A stretch of DNA of 64,000 nt from a virus. Shown one piece after another: positions 19,601-29,002 of the stretch; the stretch's first letter is position 1, and the number at the start of each line of letters is the position of its first letter. Under the pieces are notes generated by a model. It did not search any database and was not told the DNA's origin. It was given only the letters and a program-made list of their open reading frames with translations. A program made the position numbers and the translations under genes. Where the stretch lies: IMG/VR virus record IMGVR_UViG_3300037502_002304, positions 1-64,000 of that record. One strand, written 5' to 3'.

Positions 19601-22600
19601 AATGCTTCTTATAACATTAAGAAATTCCTACGGTATATAAGACTAGAAGACCAAATAAATGCTATAGGATTACCTAAATTTGTAGATTTTAATGAATTAT
19701 ATGATACACTTCTGAATGATTTAGCAGATTCTACAGATTTACAATCTATGGTTACTTATTTAAAGGATTCTCTTCCTTTCCATCCTGAATATCAACAAAT
19801 CATTGATGAGATTGAAAGAAATCCTCAATTTGGTGCAGAATTCTTCAATGCTTTCCATAATACCCATGCTAAGTATGTTAGCATACTTAAAAGAAATAAT
19901 AACTATGTATTAATGGAATCTAACCGTAAGGGAGTTGTTAATAACATTATTTCTAATTGGAGAAATAGTGTATTAGCAAAAGGTTCAGTACTAGTAGATA
20001 AAGGTAAAGGTAATTATGAAGTTAATACTAATAAAGCTGTAGAGATTAAAAAATCTTTTGATGATATTTTAAGAAAGACTGCAATTACCGATGAAGACTT
20101 AATTAAAGTATCTAATTTATTAAAAGAATTAGGTATTGAATTAGACGTTAGAGTTCTTCAATATGCTAAAAATAATAACTATATTAGAAAGATTTTAGAG
20201 GGAGATAAATCTATTTCTAAGATTATTAATAAGTTTGCAGAAGGTAAAAATCCTTTTGATGAAGAAGCTGGGTTAGATTCAGAAATGGCTTCTATTAGAA
20301 CTTTGGCAACATTAGCTAAGAAGGCTACTCCTTCTTTGTATGAGTCTGCATTTAGAAACGTATCGGGTAAAACTGTATATTCACACTTAGTACCTAACTT
20401 TTTGTCTAAGTTAGTAGCTAAATTGACAGATTCTAATAAGCTGATGTCAGTCATAGAGTTTTATGCTCAAGACCCATTATATCTAAATAATCCTATACTA
20501 ATTACTTTAGGTAACTTAGAATCTGATCCTCTAGAATTAAAAAATGCTTTCGAGGTAGCTATAGTTGATGGTATTATAGAAAATGGTAGTAAGGATTATG
20601 CAAGTATGGATGAGACTGACTATAAGGTGTTTACCTTAAATTCTTTCTTTAACAATGGTAATAAAGATTATTCTTACTATCGAGCTAACGTACTATCAGA
20701 TGCTCCTAATATGGTATTATTTAAATTTAAGAGGTTTAAAGAGGATGAAATAGTCAATTACTTATTATCTTTAGCTTCTGCTGAATATAAGCGTATTCAG
20801 GATGTAAAAGAGTATAAAGGAGAGGGTTATAAGAACTATAGTACAGATGCTAATGGTAACACAGAATCTGGCTATCATATAATGCCTATGTTCAATGGTT
20901 TCAAGGGTGACCCTGCTTCTAAACCTGAACAAGCTAAGAAACTTATTAGAGAGTATCTAGATAATAAGATTGAAGATTATAAAAAAGCTCTGATAAATTC
21001 TGGTGTAGTAACTCTTACTGAAGAAGGAACTGTTGACTTTGAGAATTCTAGATTAGATGGAAGAATTTCAAGAGTTAATTTTGATTCTTTCCTGAAAAAC
21101 TTCTATTATAATGACTACCTTATGAGGGCTTCATTCGGGGTATTAACTGTAGGAGATCCAGCTTATTATAAAGCAGATAAAGGCAGTAATAATAAGATGG
21201 TAGATTATACTAAAAGAGCTAAAGAGATTTACTCACCTAAATATGTACCAGATGTAAGTGCCTCTTATACTGATCCTAAAACTGGGGAAGTAATAAAAGT
21301 TGGTGATAGATACAATACTATTTACCTTAAAGATAAAGAAGCTATAGCTCCTTCTTATGACGATATAGAAGCTGCTTTAAATTCTGCAGTTAAATCTGGG
21401 TTTATTACAGAAAATCAGAAGAAAGCTATAGCTACTATGTATAAAGAGGTTAATTATACTGATGCTCAAGCATATACTACTCTTCCATTCTACAGAAAAA
21501 CTATGATTAGTTTAGGTAGATGGACTGATAGACATCAAGAAGCTTATAAGAGATTGATGGAAGAAAAGGGTACTGCTAATGATATTGCATTAGTTATGCA
21601 ACCTCTAAAACCCTTTATGTTTACTCATATATATGATGATAATTTAGGTAGAATAGTACCTGTACAACATAAGAACAGTGAATTTTTGTTACTACCTCAA
21701 TTAGTTAAGAATAATCCAGAGTTGAAAAAACTACATGACTTTATGATTGAAAATAATGTAGGCACGGCCAACTTTGAATCAGCTGTTAAGACTGGCTTAA
21801 CTAAAGTAATGACTCTGGATAACCTTAATGCTGACAATATTATTGAAGTATTTACAGAAGACAGAGGTATACAGCAAGAAGTTCCTGAACACTTTATAGA
21901 TGAAGAAAACTTATTTGGTACTCAGATAAGAAAGCTTATAATGGCTGACTTAGTTGAAGGAGTAGATTATGTAATAACTCCTCATGGTGAAGAAGCTATC
22001 AGTAAAAAGGCTAACGATCTTCGTAGAATGTATGAAGATATTATCACTCAAGACTTGGCTGAAGCTTTCCAAGAAGCTTATTCTGAGCTTACTACTGAAG
22101 ATGGAGACGTAGACTGGTCTAAGATTCATAATATTTTATTAGATGAAGCTAGGAAGCGTGGTAAAGGTGAACAATTTGAAAAAGCTATTACTTATGATCC
22201 AGTTAAGAATAGATTAAATTTACCTTTATTCCATCCTTTATATGCAAATACTACACAGCAACTTCTCACTTCTATATTTAAGAATAGAGTCACTAAACAA
22301 AAGATTGCTGGTGGGTCATTTGTACAAGCTTCTTCTTATGGATTATCTAGAGAATTAAAATTAGTATTTGATAAAGATAATGAAGGTAATTCTAATAGAC
22401 TTCTTTACGCAGAAGTTATGTTACCTGCATGGACTAAGCAGTTCTTTAAAGACTTTGCTAATCCTGATGGTACTATTGATTTTGAAGATGTTAAACAAGC
22501 TGCTCCTGGATTATTAGATATGGTAGGTTATCGTATTCCTACTGAAGATAAATACTCTATGTTACCTCTTAAAGTAGTAGGATTCTTACCTCCTGAATCT

Positions 22601-25045
22601 GGTGGAACTATTATGTTACCTGCTGAAATTACTACTATAGCTGGTTCTGACTTTGATATTGATAAGATGTATGTTATGATGAAAGCTTTTAGAAGAACTG
22701 CTATAGATCGTAATGCTTTCAGAAAAGACCTTAAAGAATATGCTAAAGCTCATAAGGAAGAATTTAAAGATACAGATTTATCTTATGATAACATAAATAT
22801 AGTATTAGACCAAATTATAAATGATGAACAGGTTCTTAATGATGAAGACTTACCTATATATGATTTTTACGTAGAAAATCGTAGGAAATATATCAAATAT
22901 AGTCCAGTTAAATATGATGTAAATAAGTCTTGGAGTGAACAATCTAAAGCTGCTAGAGATAATGCTAAAATTGATATAATTCTCAGTGTTCTACGTAATC
23001 AAGCTACAGTAGGTAGAATACTTAAACCTGGTGGTTTTGAACATCTTAAAAGTCTTGCAGGACTTATGAGATCTAAAACTGGTGCATCTAAAGAAGCATT
23101 AGATGTATATGATGTTTTATCTAATGATGTAATGGCCATTAGAAATATGGTAGGTAAGCAGTTGGTAGGTATAGCTGCTAACCATAATGCTCACCATGCT
23201 TTAAGACAACATACTAAATTAAGTTTTAAAGATCAGATGCAATTCGATGGTATAGTAGCTAGTAGTCTACATAATAAGTCAGCTTTAACTCAATTTGAAG
23301 TTAAAGGTAATAAATTAGTAAAAGTAGATAGTCCTAATAGATTAGTTACTGACAACTTATCAGAATTCTTAGCTGCTGTAGTAGATAATGCTAAAGACCC
23401 TGTATCAGATGCTATAGGATATACACTAGAAACAGCTGACTTAGTATCAACTATAGTAGCTTTAGGATATGACCCTGCTACTGCTTCTGTATTTGTTAAT
23501 CAGCCTATTATTAAGCATATACAGAAAGAAATGTCTAAGAATCCTAATAAATCTGAAAATACTATTATTAATGAAGTAGCTGAATCTGTTGGAGTAGACT
23601 TAGATGCAGTACAAGATGCTCCTAATATTAATACATTAGAAATGTTTAATGCTGTCGGCACTTCTGAAATAAATAATGACCTGCAGAAAAGAGTGTTAAT
23701 GGCTTATTCTAAATATAGAGAAATGGCTAATGCCATGAATAAGTTAGTACAAGCTACTAAAGCAGATACTACTCCTGTAGGGCCTACATTAGCTGATTCA
23801 GAAGTAATGATGGATTCACGTCAAGATATTACTAGTAAGGCTTTCCCAATAGAAGGAGTATCAGATTTTATTAGTGAATCTGAATTCTCTACTAACTTAG
23901 AGGTAGCCTTCTATAAGTATGGTATTTTAGAGCCAACACGATTAGTTTTGAATAGTTTATTCCCATATTATAATAGGCTATTCTCTGAGGTTAAATATGC
24001 TATTAAAAGTAATACTAAGTATAATAGACTATCAGCTAAGCAGATAAATGAAATCAATAATAAGGTATTGACTTTTGTAATGTCAGGGTTTGACTTCTTT
24101 GATATAGAAGAGGGTAGAAAATTAGTTACTAAGTTACCATTAGCTTTGTTCAAATATATTGAAAGTCATCCTGACCTTAAACAAAATGCTTTGTTAAAAC
24201 GATTAAGATATGAAGCTTCTACTGATAGGATTCCAGTAGATAGATTAGTATTTGATAATACTGGTAGTTTTACAGCAGAACAAAGAGAAGATGTTCAGAA
24301 TGCTTGGGAAGATTTATTAAATAGTACTAATGATGAGTACAGAAGATTAGGATTAGCATTAATTAAATATAGCTTCTTTACTTCTGGATTATCATTTAGT
24401 CCTAATGGATTTTCACAATTAATTCCTACAGATGCTTTCTTAACACATGTTAAGGACTCTAAAGGTATGTCACTTAGTGATTATCTATATAATTCTATGG
24501 ATGGAGATTTGTTTAATTCAGAACAATTTAATAGTTTTGTAGAACAGTTTTATCGTAATAATTATAATAATAGAGCATACGTACCTAGAGTAAATGAAGA
24601 TATGTCTAATGTAGACACTGCAGTAAGAGATAATACTACTGGTAAAACAGTAGGTTTTACTGTTAATATGAATGGTAAAAATGATGATTTTATAGTAAGG
24701 ATTAATAATTTCAAAAGAGCAGTTCCTTATATAGCTCATGAAGATTCTAAAGGTAATATAAATTTATATAGGTTAAAACAAGTTAAAGAAGGTATTGCTG
24801 AATATAGATTAGTAAGTAAATTAGGTATTCCTAATCATGTTCAGGAATATAACTTAAATATGAATGTTCCAGAATCTATGTTTGAGTTTAATAATGTAAC
24901 TATTAAGAGTGAGACTAATGTTAAGGTAGAAGAGAGTAATGTTAAAGAACCTGTACAAGGTCAAAATGTAGATGATTTCCTTAAAAGAGAGGGTATTACT
25001 GATAAAGATATAGATAACTTACCAGATTGTATTGGAAAAAAATAA
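13688..25045 (+). CDS. Giant virion-packaged DNA-dependent RNA polymerase polyprotein with zincin-like domain
   Basis: 3785 residues. The catalytic core is clear: the metal-binding loop DFDID is at residues 2988-2992, inside GSDFDIDKMYVMM. Upstream lie GGSFVQASSYG and VVGFLPPESGGTIMLP, the double-psi beta-barrel surroundings of crAss-like polymerases (type example: Cellulophaga phage phi14:2 gp66). These enzymes are packed in the virion and transcribe early genes after ejection. Other parts: helical N-terminus with hydrophobic segments (about 85-115, 170-215, 398-415); a Glu/Thr/Pro-rich linker (about 760-900) holding two EEGEVVFSSEY copies; an HExxH site (HEAFH, 1707-1711) with a later EEELAD, zincin-like. 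At about 1600 residues above phi14:2 gp66 (near 2200), it looks like a fusion of cargo, protease-like and polymerase parts. No internal stop. Confidence 0.93.
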   Translation: MAKRYKLKDYTLQNIDPNTGLTENINESFSNPNLNLANFKLSSYAKSPVEEVGRYFQDSSIYDEGISYDMATSPMGIAMHRHEEQPWYASLGSALNQGIVGEVVGGTLEGVGYLLDIEQWLNLLRGEEQEFGNWLSDIGKDIREWTQETTPVYTDPTKEGEFSPEDWTWWMSSVLPSTFSTLSLMIPSGAAVKGLSTLAKTAGVASNLGKTARWATKGVAQALISRPLESMMEASQVKDELMNTLPGTEIGTEEADKIYKNYGIQLNPTRFDTDGNPVYEIDNDTANIIAAKAAANTFKANLPMVIQDIPQYLLLNAPFGKATKKLTIDLAKKTGQDITPLVIEKGAAIAKDILGEGLEEGYQFIVSERARDMALARAGLAEYEDLDEAIGRYFKNGEFWTSVVAGAAGAGLMQTVGRTINNSLVRARGLESEDEARAKDIDSWGAQMKFIRELMQAAEANNNEELFSHVSKLGIADLGIKLSSVGNLGHFIDAIDNLSNASEEDLQRLGISAEEAEYMANNAPNIIKDLQSIGELYEKNVDKYDEPFAQLITREEFMKNYLNDKDIELGSAYEETFQTIPNILNLSETGRKLFENKRIIIPALKNAIEETNNFLQKKNTSDNEQLFKTRLEELNALLEEVTQETNELEQSYTEGERKNDSSYNHDSVDLTAAQSLYLKKAYNQLQLKNASEMVEKMRTTEWQQEALKKAKKAQEKNAKKVVDAAETIEEVKEVKKRAKGTDVEKAVNKAVKEKAAEQAETSNVDETPTVESTPQKEEGEVVFSSEYEGEPTTETKQTTSLDEIIKSGKPVTAEEASNMEQPTEQEEAEPTPAQEVEPTLQATPTQPTEESEEEGEVVFSSEYTPTQEEPSEEQTEPTQEETTAPSVEELQASARPRSTFAQRRYEGKPHLFSDELEGLTNELDKFVRKNSPQTITNEELNLINAFEVTTPEELDSWFDSVADSENAANLANTVRNFYSNRNSITKAKKTANQPQNSINYKKNDLDQSNKPGATDPIPSSDKNVNKGADIVVSTTEQVTGVKSPRRIKDYYIDSNGNFRESKKEETFLAVNAYNFIDRFGLDRGDYKAQSTVYFELDTNDPYSNKGIEDTGIQIVVYKDGNPDNTSTSNRKIIGLVPSTRGYYKDLYEFRKILLEDLRSKQDGKSRYVRSKYTSKIEGFHTQYIQTKEENSPLTVIREEHQKDPRFAKHGGYIIGITKTSTRGMTLEVPKANVSINGTLETEYQGQVIIITKNPFINDALLMRGFVRSLKSYESLGKKQAENGYKIRQRIIDLFRALPDNPTKNQIIELNNQIRQYLIGNVRYESGILILDDYFKVSIPEIRYDSFDQINAWLDGLIFNIDKNKINSPMPAQYDFGFGAQSGKYNELISDFLVLTMPKNRYFENTAAIISRNLVDTTDNSQVKVLKKAASNIVSNIKKSNDIKELSKDTNVTEETPVVTAEQLEVGQYVEYQGTTYIVTKFNKNGTIQLLNPLDDSEKGKVSVAAKNIKPTKFKGTIVEYRNIKYIVTSKGQIISLSSNRAMKWPENHGTRRHILSLANDAESGRVEPLASNKVDINPTSIKTTKAVPTSTKDAARPTKPVEAKPTSKVRIERKKDPFGNAGKNALLGMFRNSQNKPKTRLADSSKPYTKWNKAQELAWFKKNFPQVPITVLDNLKNIVGNGREAWGAFHNASVYIAENAASGTTYHEAFHVVFNLFLNEEQRNNILKESKLTEEELADKFSDYVAYKDLDKSLPTKVKDFFRKLWLTIKSFFTNSISGVDELFFRINTGFYKNATIDYGAFGSKVLRTKIAGWSSAYTKDIVESINMHILTQILPDIREANPELSNLSDVELLNAINNNPEYAQYGGGVYAIYNKVYNNLADLAESEFVPDDIRENILDALRYFYNEDGSPGSLILESIRALDYNNGISVKIEVVENTIEDESEETTIEGEEGSQLENWQTTYTERSRKNNASYNIKKFLRYIRLEDQINAIGLPKFVDFNELYDTLLNDLADSTDLQSMVTYLKDSLPFHPEYQQIIDEIERNPQFGAEFFNAFHNTHAKYVSILKRNNNYVLMESNRKGVVNNIISNWRNSVLAKGSVLVDKGKGNYEVNTNKAVEIKKSFDDILRKTAITDEDLIKVSNLLKELGIELDVRVLQYAKNNNYIRKILEGDKSISKIINKFAEGKNPFDEEAGLDSEMASIRTLATLAKKATPSLYESAFRNVSGKTVYSHLVPNFLSKLVAKLTDSNKLMSVIEFYAQDPLYLNNPILITLGNLESDPLELKNAFEVAIVDGIIENGSKDYASMDETDYKVFTLNSFFNNGNKDYSYYRANVLSDAPNMVLFKFKRFKEDEIVNYLLSLASAEYKRIQDVKEYKGEGYKNYSTDANGNTESGYHIMPMFNGFKGDPASKPEQAKKLIREYLDNKIEDYKKALINSGVVTLTEEGTVDFENSRLDGRISRVNFDSFLKNFYYNDYLMRASFGVLTVGDPAYYKADKGSNNKMVDYTKRAKEIYSPKYVPDVSASYTDPKTGEVIKVGDRYNTIYLKDKEAIAPSYDDIEAALNSAVKSGFITENQKKAIATMYKEVNYTDAQAYTTLPFYRKTMISLGRWTDRHQEAYKRLMEEKGTANDIALVMQPLKPFMFTHIYDDNLGRIVPVQHKNSEFLLLPQLVKNNPELKKLHDFMIENNVGTANFESAVKTGLTKVMTLDNLNADNIIEVFTEDRGIQQEVPEHFIDEENLFGTQIRKLIMADLVEGVDYVITPHGEEAISKKANDLRRMYEDIITQDLAEAFQEAYSELTTEDGDVDWSKIHNILLDEARKRGKGEQFEKAITYDPVKNRLNLPLFHPLYANTTQQLLTSIFKNRVTKQKIAGGSFVQASSYGLSRELKLVFDKDNEGNSNRLLYAEVMLPAWTKQFFKDFANPDGTIDFEDVKQAAPGLLDMVGYRIPTEDKYSMLPLKVVGFLPPESGGTIMLPAEITTIAGSDFDIDKMYVMMKAFRRTAIDRNAFRKDLKEYAKAHKEEFKDTDLSYDNINIVLDQIINDEQVLNDEDLPIYDFYVENRRKYIKYSPVKYDVNKSWSEQSKAARDNAKIDIILSVLRNQATVGRILKPGGFEHLKSLAGLMRSKTGASKEALDVYDVLSNDVMAIRNMVGKQLVGIAANHNAHHALRQHTKLSFKDQMQFDGIVASSLHNKSALTQFEVKGNKLVKVDSPNRLVTDNLSEFLAAVVDNAKDPVSDAIGYTLETADLVSTIVALGYDPATASVFVNQPIIKHIQKEMSKNPNKSENTIINEVAESVGVDLDAVQDAPNINTLEMFNAVGTSEINNDLQKRVLMAYSKYREMANAMNKLVQATKADTTPVGPTLADSEVMMDSRQDITSKAFPIEGVSDFISESEFSTNLEVAFYKYGILEPTRLVLNSLFPYYNRLFSEVKYAIKSNTKYNRLSAKQINEINNKVLTFVMSGFDFFDIEEGRKLVTKLPLALFKYIESHPDLKQNALLKRLRYEASTDRIPVDRLVFDNTGSFTAEQREDVQNAWEDLLNSTNDEYRRLGLALIKYSFFTSGLSFSPNGFSQLIPTDAFLTHVKDSKGMSLSDYLYNSMDGDLFNSEQFNSFVEQFYRNNYNNRAYVPRVNEDMSNVDTAVRDNTTGKTVGFTVNMNGKNDDFIVRINNFKRAVPYIAHEDSKGNINLYRLKQVKEGIAEYRLVSKLGIPNHVQEYNLNMNVPESMFEFNNVTIKSETNVKVEESNVKEPVQGQNVDDFLKREGITDKDIDNLPDCIGKK

Positions 25046-25051
25046 AGAGAC

Positions 25052-28000
25052 ATGAGTTGTACATATTCTGATGTAATTAGTGATTTAGAAATTCTCGTAA
25101 GACATGAATTTAGGGGAAATGCCAAGTCTGTTAGATTTGAAGGCATGAAGGCTATAATTAGTTATGGCCCTCAATATCAAGTTAAAAAACGAGATGAGGC
25201 TTATAGAATGGCTCAGAGAAAGTTACAAAAAGTATATGACTTTATAGAAGATAAATTAGGTCCAGCTTTTACAAAAGGGTGGGGCTCTATAGATTCTTCT
25301 AAAACTGATGCCATAGAAGTATATTTAGAAGTTCCTTATTATGTTAGAGAAGCTTATGCTAGGAAAAAAGCTAAGACTTTTCAGAGAGATATAAATTATT
25401 TCATGGGAGACAGAGCCTTAATGGAACAAGAACAAGGCTTAGATGATGAATTATATCAATTATTTACTTCTTCTGGAGAAGCACCTGATGCTAAATTAGA
25501 AAGAGTTCTTATAGAGTTTCTTAAAGAAAATGATATTAATGTTGAGTATGTTAATGACTTAAGAGATCGTAAAGGTATTAGTGCTGCTGGAATATCTTTC
25601 TTAGCAGACAGAGTTATTAAAATAGCTAAGAATAAGGCAGATATTACTACTCTTCCTGAAGAAGCTGCTCACTTTATAGTAGAAATGCTTCGTAGTAATG
25701 AGACTCTTTATAGAGCAATGTATAATTTAGCTAAAAGGTCAGATACTTTTACTAAAGTTTATGAAGAGTATAGTGAAGTTTATAATAATAACGAAGAGAA
25801 GATTGTTAAGGAAACTATGGGTAAAATTCTTGCAGATTATATCATTAAAAGACATAAAAACATGCAGGATTTACCTACCAATAGAAGAAATCTTTTACAA
25901 AGGATTTTAAGGTGGATATATTCATTTTTTGGTAAGACTAAGAGTGAAAAACTTCAGGAGGCTATAGATGATGTTTATGGTGAAATAGCTAATAAGATAT
26001 TTAATAAAACTTTAGAAACTGACCCTACACAGTTAGGGGCTGAAAGAATCGATCATAAAAAGAGTGACCCTTTAGTAGCTGAATTAATGAGTGGCATCAA
26101 TAGGATGTTTAAAAGGGCTGACATATTAGAAGCTAAGAGTGCTGAAGAACAGGATGAAAATAAAGCAGAATCTCTTAGAAGAGCTGCAGCTATGATACGA
26201 TATAATTTGTATACTAAAAGGGAGCCAGAAGCAGCCATTGCTCTCTACTTAGATTATATAGATAATGAAGAATTAAGTATTATTATTAATCAGATTCGTA
26301 AGTTTAGAGAAGACCCTAAGAAAAATAAACTTACTAGTTTTCAAATAAACCGTATTCAAGATATTATAGATGCTAACGAAGCCAGTATATCAGATATTAA
26401 TAGAATACTTAAATGGACTCCAGAGTTTAAGGATATTTATAATAAAGTAGAAGAAAGGCTTAAATCTGCTTTAAATCACTTATCAGAAGCTAAAGAATTT
26501 GTAGATATTCTCAATAGAAATAGGACTCAAGAGATTATTTTAGAAAACAGAGTAGAGGGTAGTAAGTTATCTGTAGAAGATATAGTAAATTCAAGTATAG
26601 GAGATATAGGTTATTTATCTAGATGGTTTGGGCCTTTAAGGACTTCTAGTAATGAAGTCCTTAGAATGGTCTATAATATGGTTGCCAATGTATACAATGA
26701 AACTCATAGAGAAGTTATTTCAGAAGGAAATGAAATGCTTCTCCTTCAAGAAGATTTTGAGAAAGCAGGTTTCAGTGGTAAAGACCTACATGAATTAGAT
26801 GAGAATGGTAAGAAAACTGGTTTCCTTATAGCTGAAAGAAAATGGGGTGAATATTATAAGGCTAGAGAAAAAGTCAGACAAGACTTAATGAAACATTTTA
26901 ATAAAGAAGTATATTCTGATATTATCCCAGAAGAATTAGATGAAGAGGAATTAAAATATTATAATAAGAAGTGGTCTGAATTTTTTAAGAAATATCATAA
27001 GTATGTAGATGGACAATCTATACCTAATCCTCCTATAAATGAAGAGTTTCAGAAGCGAATGAAAAATAAAGCATTTGCTGCTTATTATAATAAAGTTTTA
27101 GAGATTCATAGGAGGTCTAAAGAAATGCTTCCTAGAAAGTATAAAACTGGTATATATGAATGGATGTTACCTCAGATAAGAAAAGATATTATGCAGACTA
27201 TTAAAGACTCTGAAAACCCTCTGTTTAAAGAGTTAAAGTCTCGTATAAAAGAAAACTTTACTATTACTGAAGATGACATCGACTACGGTAGTCAAGACGT
27301 ATTATTAGATATTAACGGTAAGGTAGTTAAAAAAGTACCTGTTCATTACACTAAAAGATTAGAAGATCCTAATCAATTATCTAATGATATTACATCTATG
27401 TATGCTCTCTATTATGAAATGGCTTTAAATTTTAGAAGCCTATCTTCTAGATTAGAAGATATTATGGTTATAAAGAGAGTTATGGGTAGTTCTGTAATAC
27501 GTCCTCAAAATAAGACTGATAATGAAGGTAATAAGCTTGGTTATGAAACAAATGCTTATCAAGCTCTAGAAGACTTTATTAACGCTTATATTTATGGTGA
27601 AGAGAAGAATAAATCTTATATTACTTTACCTAATGGTAAAAGAGTAGAAATTAGTAAACTTGTAGATAAATTTAGGTCATTAGTAAGAAGTAGTAACTTG
27701 TTCTTTAATATCCCTACTATAATAAGTGGACATGTTAAAGGTAGTATAGATTCTAAATTAGAAGATGTTATGGGTTTATATACTACCCAAGAATCTAAAC
27801 TATTTGCAGAAGCTGAATTTGATAGGAATCTGCCTAAAGTTCTCTTAAATGCTGGTAAAAGATATAAAGAAACTAAGATGGAGCATCTATTCATGAGATT
27901 TGGTGTTTCTAAAGATACCAGAGAAATATTTAAGAGACTGGATATGCAAGATAGACTTTCTAGAACTACTTCTGATGACTTATTATATGGTATATATGAA

Positions 28001-28921
28001 GCTTCAGACTTTAGAGTTAAAGGTAAGTTTGCATTAGCTGTAATGGACAATTTTAGGCTTGTAGACGGCAAATTTATCACTAAAGCACAGTTTGATAGAC
28101 TAATCCATAAAAAGGGTCGTAAATGGTCTGATTTTAAAGATAAAACCTTATATAATGCTTATGATTTTAAGAATAATAGATTGATAGTTAAGCCTGAATT
28201 TAAGAAGTATGTTACTAAAGATATAGAAAATAGAGTAGCTAATATCATAGCAGATAGAACAGCCTCATTAGAAGGAGTTCCAGGAAGGTTAGACAGAGCA
28301 CAAATATATAGAGGAATGTGGGGTAGGATGTTAATGCTTCACAGAGGTTGGATGATTACTGGTGCTGCAGATAGGTTTAAAAAGGGTGGAATTAACTATC
28401 AAACAGGTGAATTTGAAGAAGGTTATTATCGTACTGTAGGTAGAGTTATAGCTAAACTGATTAATGATAAAAATGTAATTAAGTATAAATTATCAGTATG
28501 GGAAACTCTTAGTGAATATGAAAAGCGTAATGTTCGTAAATTCATGACTGATATGCTTGTTACAGCAGGATTTATGATATTAGCTAGAATAATTCAAGGA
28601 ATAGCAGATGATGATGACGATGATTGGGAATTGCAATATCTAGCATATCAATTTAATAGAATTGAGTTAGAACAAGCTGCATTCTTTAATCCACAAGAAA
28701 TTCCTAATATTTTGAATTCTCCGTCTGCAGCTGTTAGTACTTTTGAAGACTTACAGAACTTATTTTTTGCTATATGGGATAATGATGAGATTGAATATGG
28801 AGCTTATGAAGGAATGACCCAACGTGAGAAATTTCTCATCAAAAGAACTATATTAAAGAATATTTGGGAACTTCCTTATATTAAGGATAAAAATAAGTAC
28901 ATTAAGACTCAGATTCTATAA
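25052..28921 (+). CDS. Large cargo protein with degenerate zincin-like region
   Basis: 1289 residues, last gene of the virion operon. Residues 203-207 read EEAAH in LPEEAAHFIVEML, where an intact zincin would have HExxH. The following ILADYI and FFGKTKSEKLQEAIDDVYGE echo the order seen after HEAFH in the preceding polymerase protein. The rest is charged and helical. Near the C-terminus there is a hydrophobic helix (FMTDMLVTAGFMILARII) and a run of six Asp (1186-1191). It is probably ejected with the polymerase or contributes to it; in some relatives the polymerase is split over several neighbouring genes. Starts 6 nt after the previous stop. Confidence 0.65.
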   Translation: MSCTYSDVISDLEILVRHEFRGNAKSVRFEGMKAIISYGPQYQVKKRDEAYRMAQRKLQKVYDFIEDKLGPAFTKGWGSIDSSKTDAIEVYLEVPYYVREAYARKKAKTFQRDINYFMGDRALMEQEQGLDDELYQLFTSSGEAPDAKLERVLIEFLKENDINVEYVNDLRDRKGISAAGISFLADRVIKIAKNKADITTLPEEAAHFIVEMLRSNETLYRAMYNLAKRSDTFTKVYEEYSEVYNNNEEKIVKETMGKILADYIIKRHKNMQDLPTNRRNLLQRILRWIYSFFGKTKSEKLQEAIDDVYGEIANKIFNKTLETDPTQLGAERIDHKKSDPLVAELMSGINRMFKRADILEAKSAEEQDENKAESLRRAAAMIRYNLYTKREPEAAIALYLDYIDNEELSIIINQIRKFREDPKKNKLTSFQINRIQDIIDANEASISDINRILKWTPEFKDIYNKVEERLKSALNHLSEAKEFVDILNRNRTQEIILENRVEGSKLSVEDIVNSSIGDIGYLSRWFGPLRTSSNEVLRMVYNMVANVYNETHREVISEGNEMLLLQEDFEKAGFSGKDLHELDENGKKTGFLIAERKWGEYYKAREKVRQDLMKHFNKEVYSDIIPEELDEEELKYYNKKWSEFFKKYHKYVDGQSIPNPPINEEFQKRMKNKAFAAYYNKVLEIHRRSKEMLPRKYKTGIYEWMLPQIRKDIMQTIKDSENPLFKELKSRIKENFTITEDDIDYGSQDVLLDINGKVVKKVPVHYTKRLEDPNQLSNDITSMYALYYEMALNFRSLSSRLEDIMVIKRVMGSSVIRPQNKTDNEGNKLGYETNAYQALEDFINAYIYGEEKNKSYITLPNGKRVEISKLVDKFRSLVRSSNLFFNIPTIISGHVKGSIDSKLEDVMGLYTTQESKLFAEAEFDRNLPKVLLNAGKRYKETKMEHLFMRFGVSKDTREIFKRLDMQDRLSRTTSDDLLYGIYEASDFRVKGKFALAVMDNFRLVDGKFITKAQFDRLIHKKGRKWSDFKDKTLYNAYDFKNNRLIVKPEFKKYVTKDIENRVANIIADRTASLEGVPGRLDRAQIYRGMWGRMLMLHRGWMITGAADRFKKGGINYQTGEFEEGYYRTVGRVIAKLINDKNVIKYKLSVWETLSEYEKRNVRKFMTDMLVTAGFMILARIIQGIADDDDDDWELQYLAYQFNRIELEQAAFFNPQEIPNILNSPSAAVSTFEDLQNLFFAIWDNDEIEYGAYEGMTQREKFLIKRTILKNIWELPYIKDKNKYIKTQIL

Positions 28922-28975
28922 AAAATCGATTATTCTGACAATCAGGTTTCGGAAAAATAGTTATAAATCCAATAG

Positions 28976-29002
28976 TAAGGGGGGTAATAAATACTCCCCT
29001 TA
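28976..29002. terminator. Bidirectional terminator between convergent arms
   Basis: An 11-bp stem (TAAGGGGGGTA pairing with TACTCCCCTTA, one G-T wobble) with a 5-nt loop lies between the end of the last virion gene and the end of the phosphoesterase gene. The stop codon TAA of the latter is part of the stem. T-rich tracts follow on both strands, though neither is a strong run. It separates the two genome arms. Confidence 0.7.
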
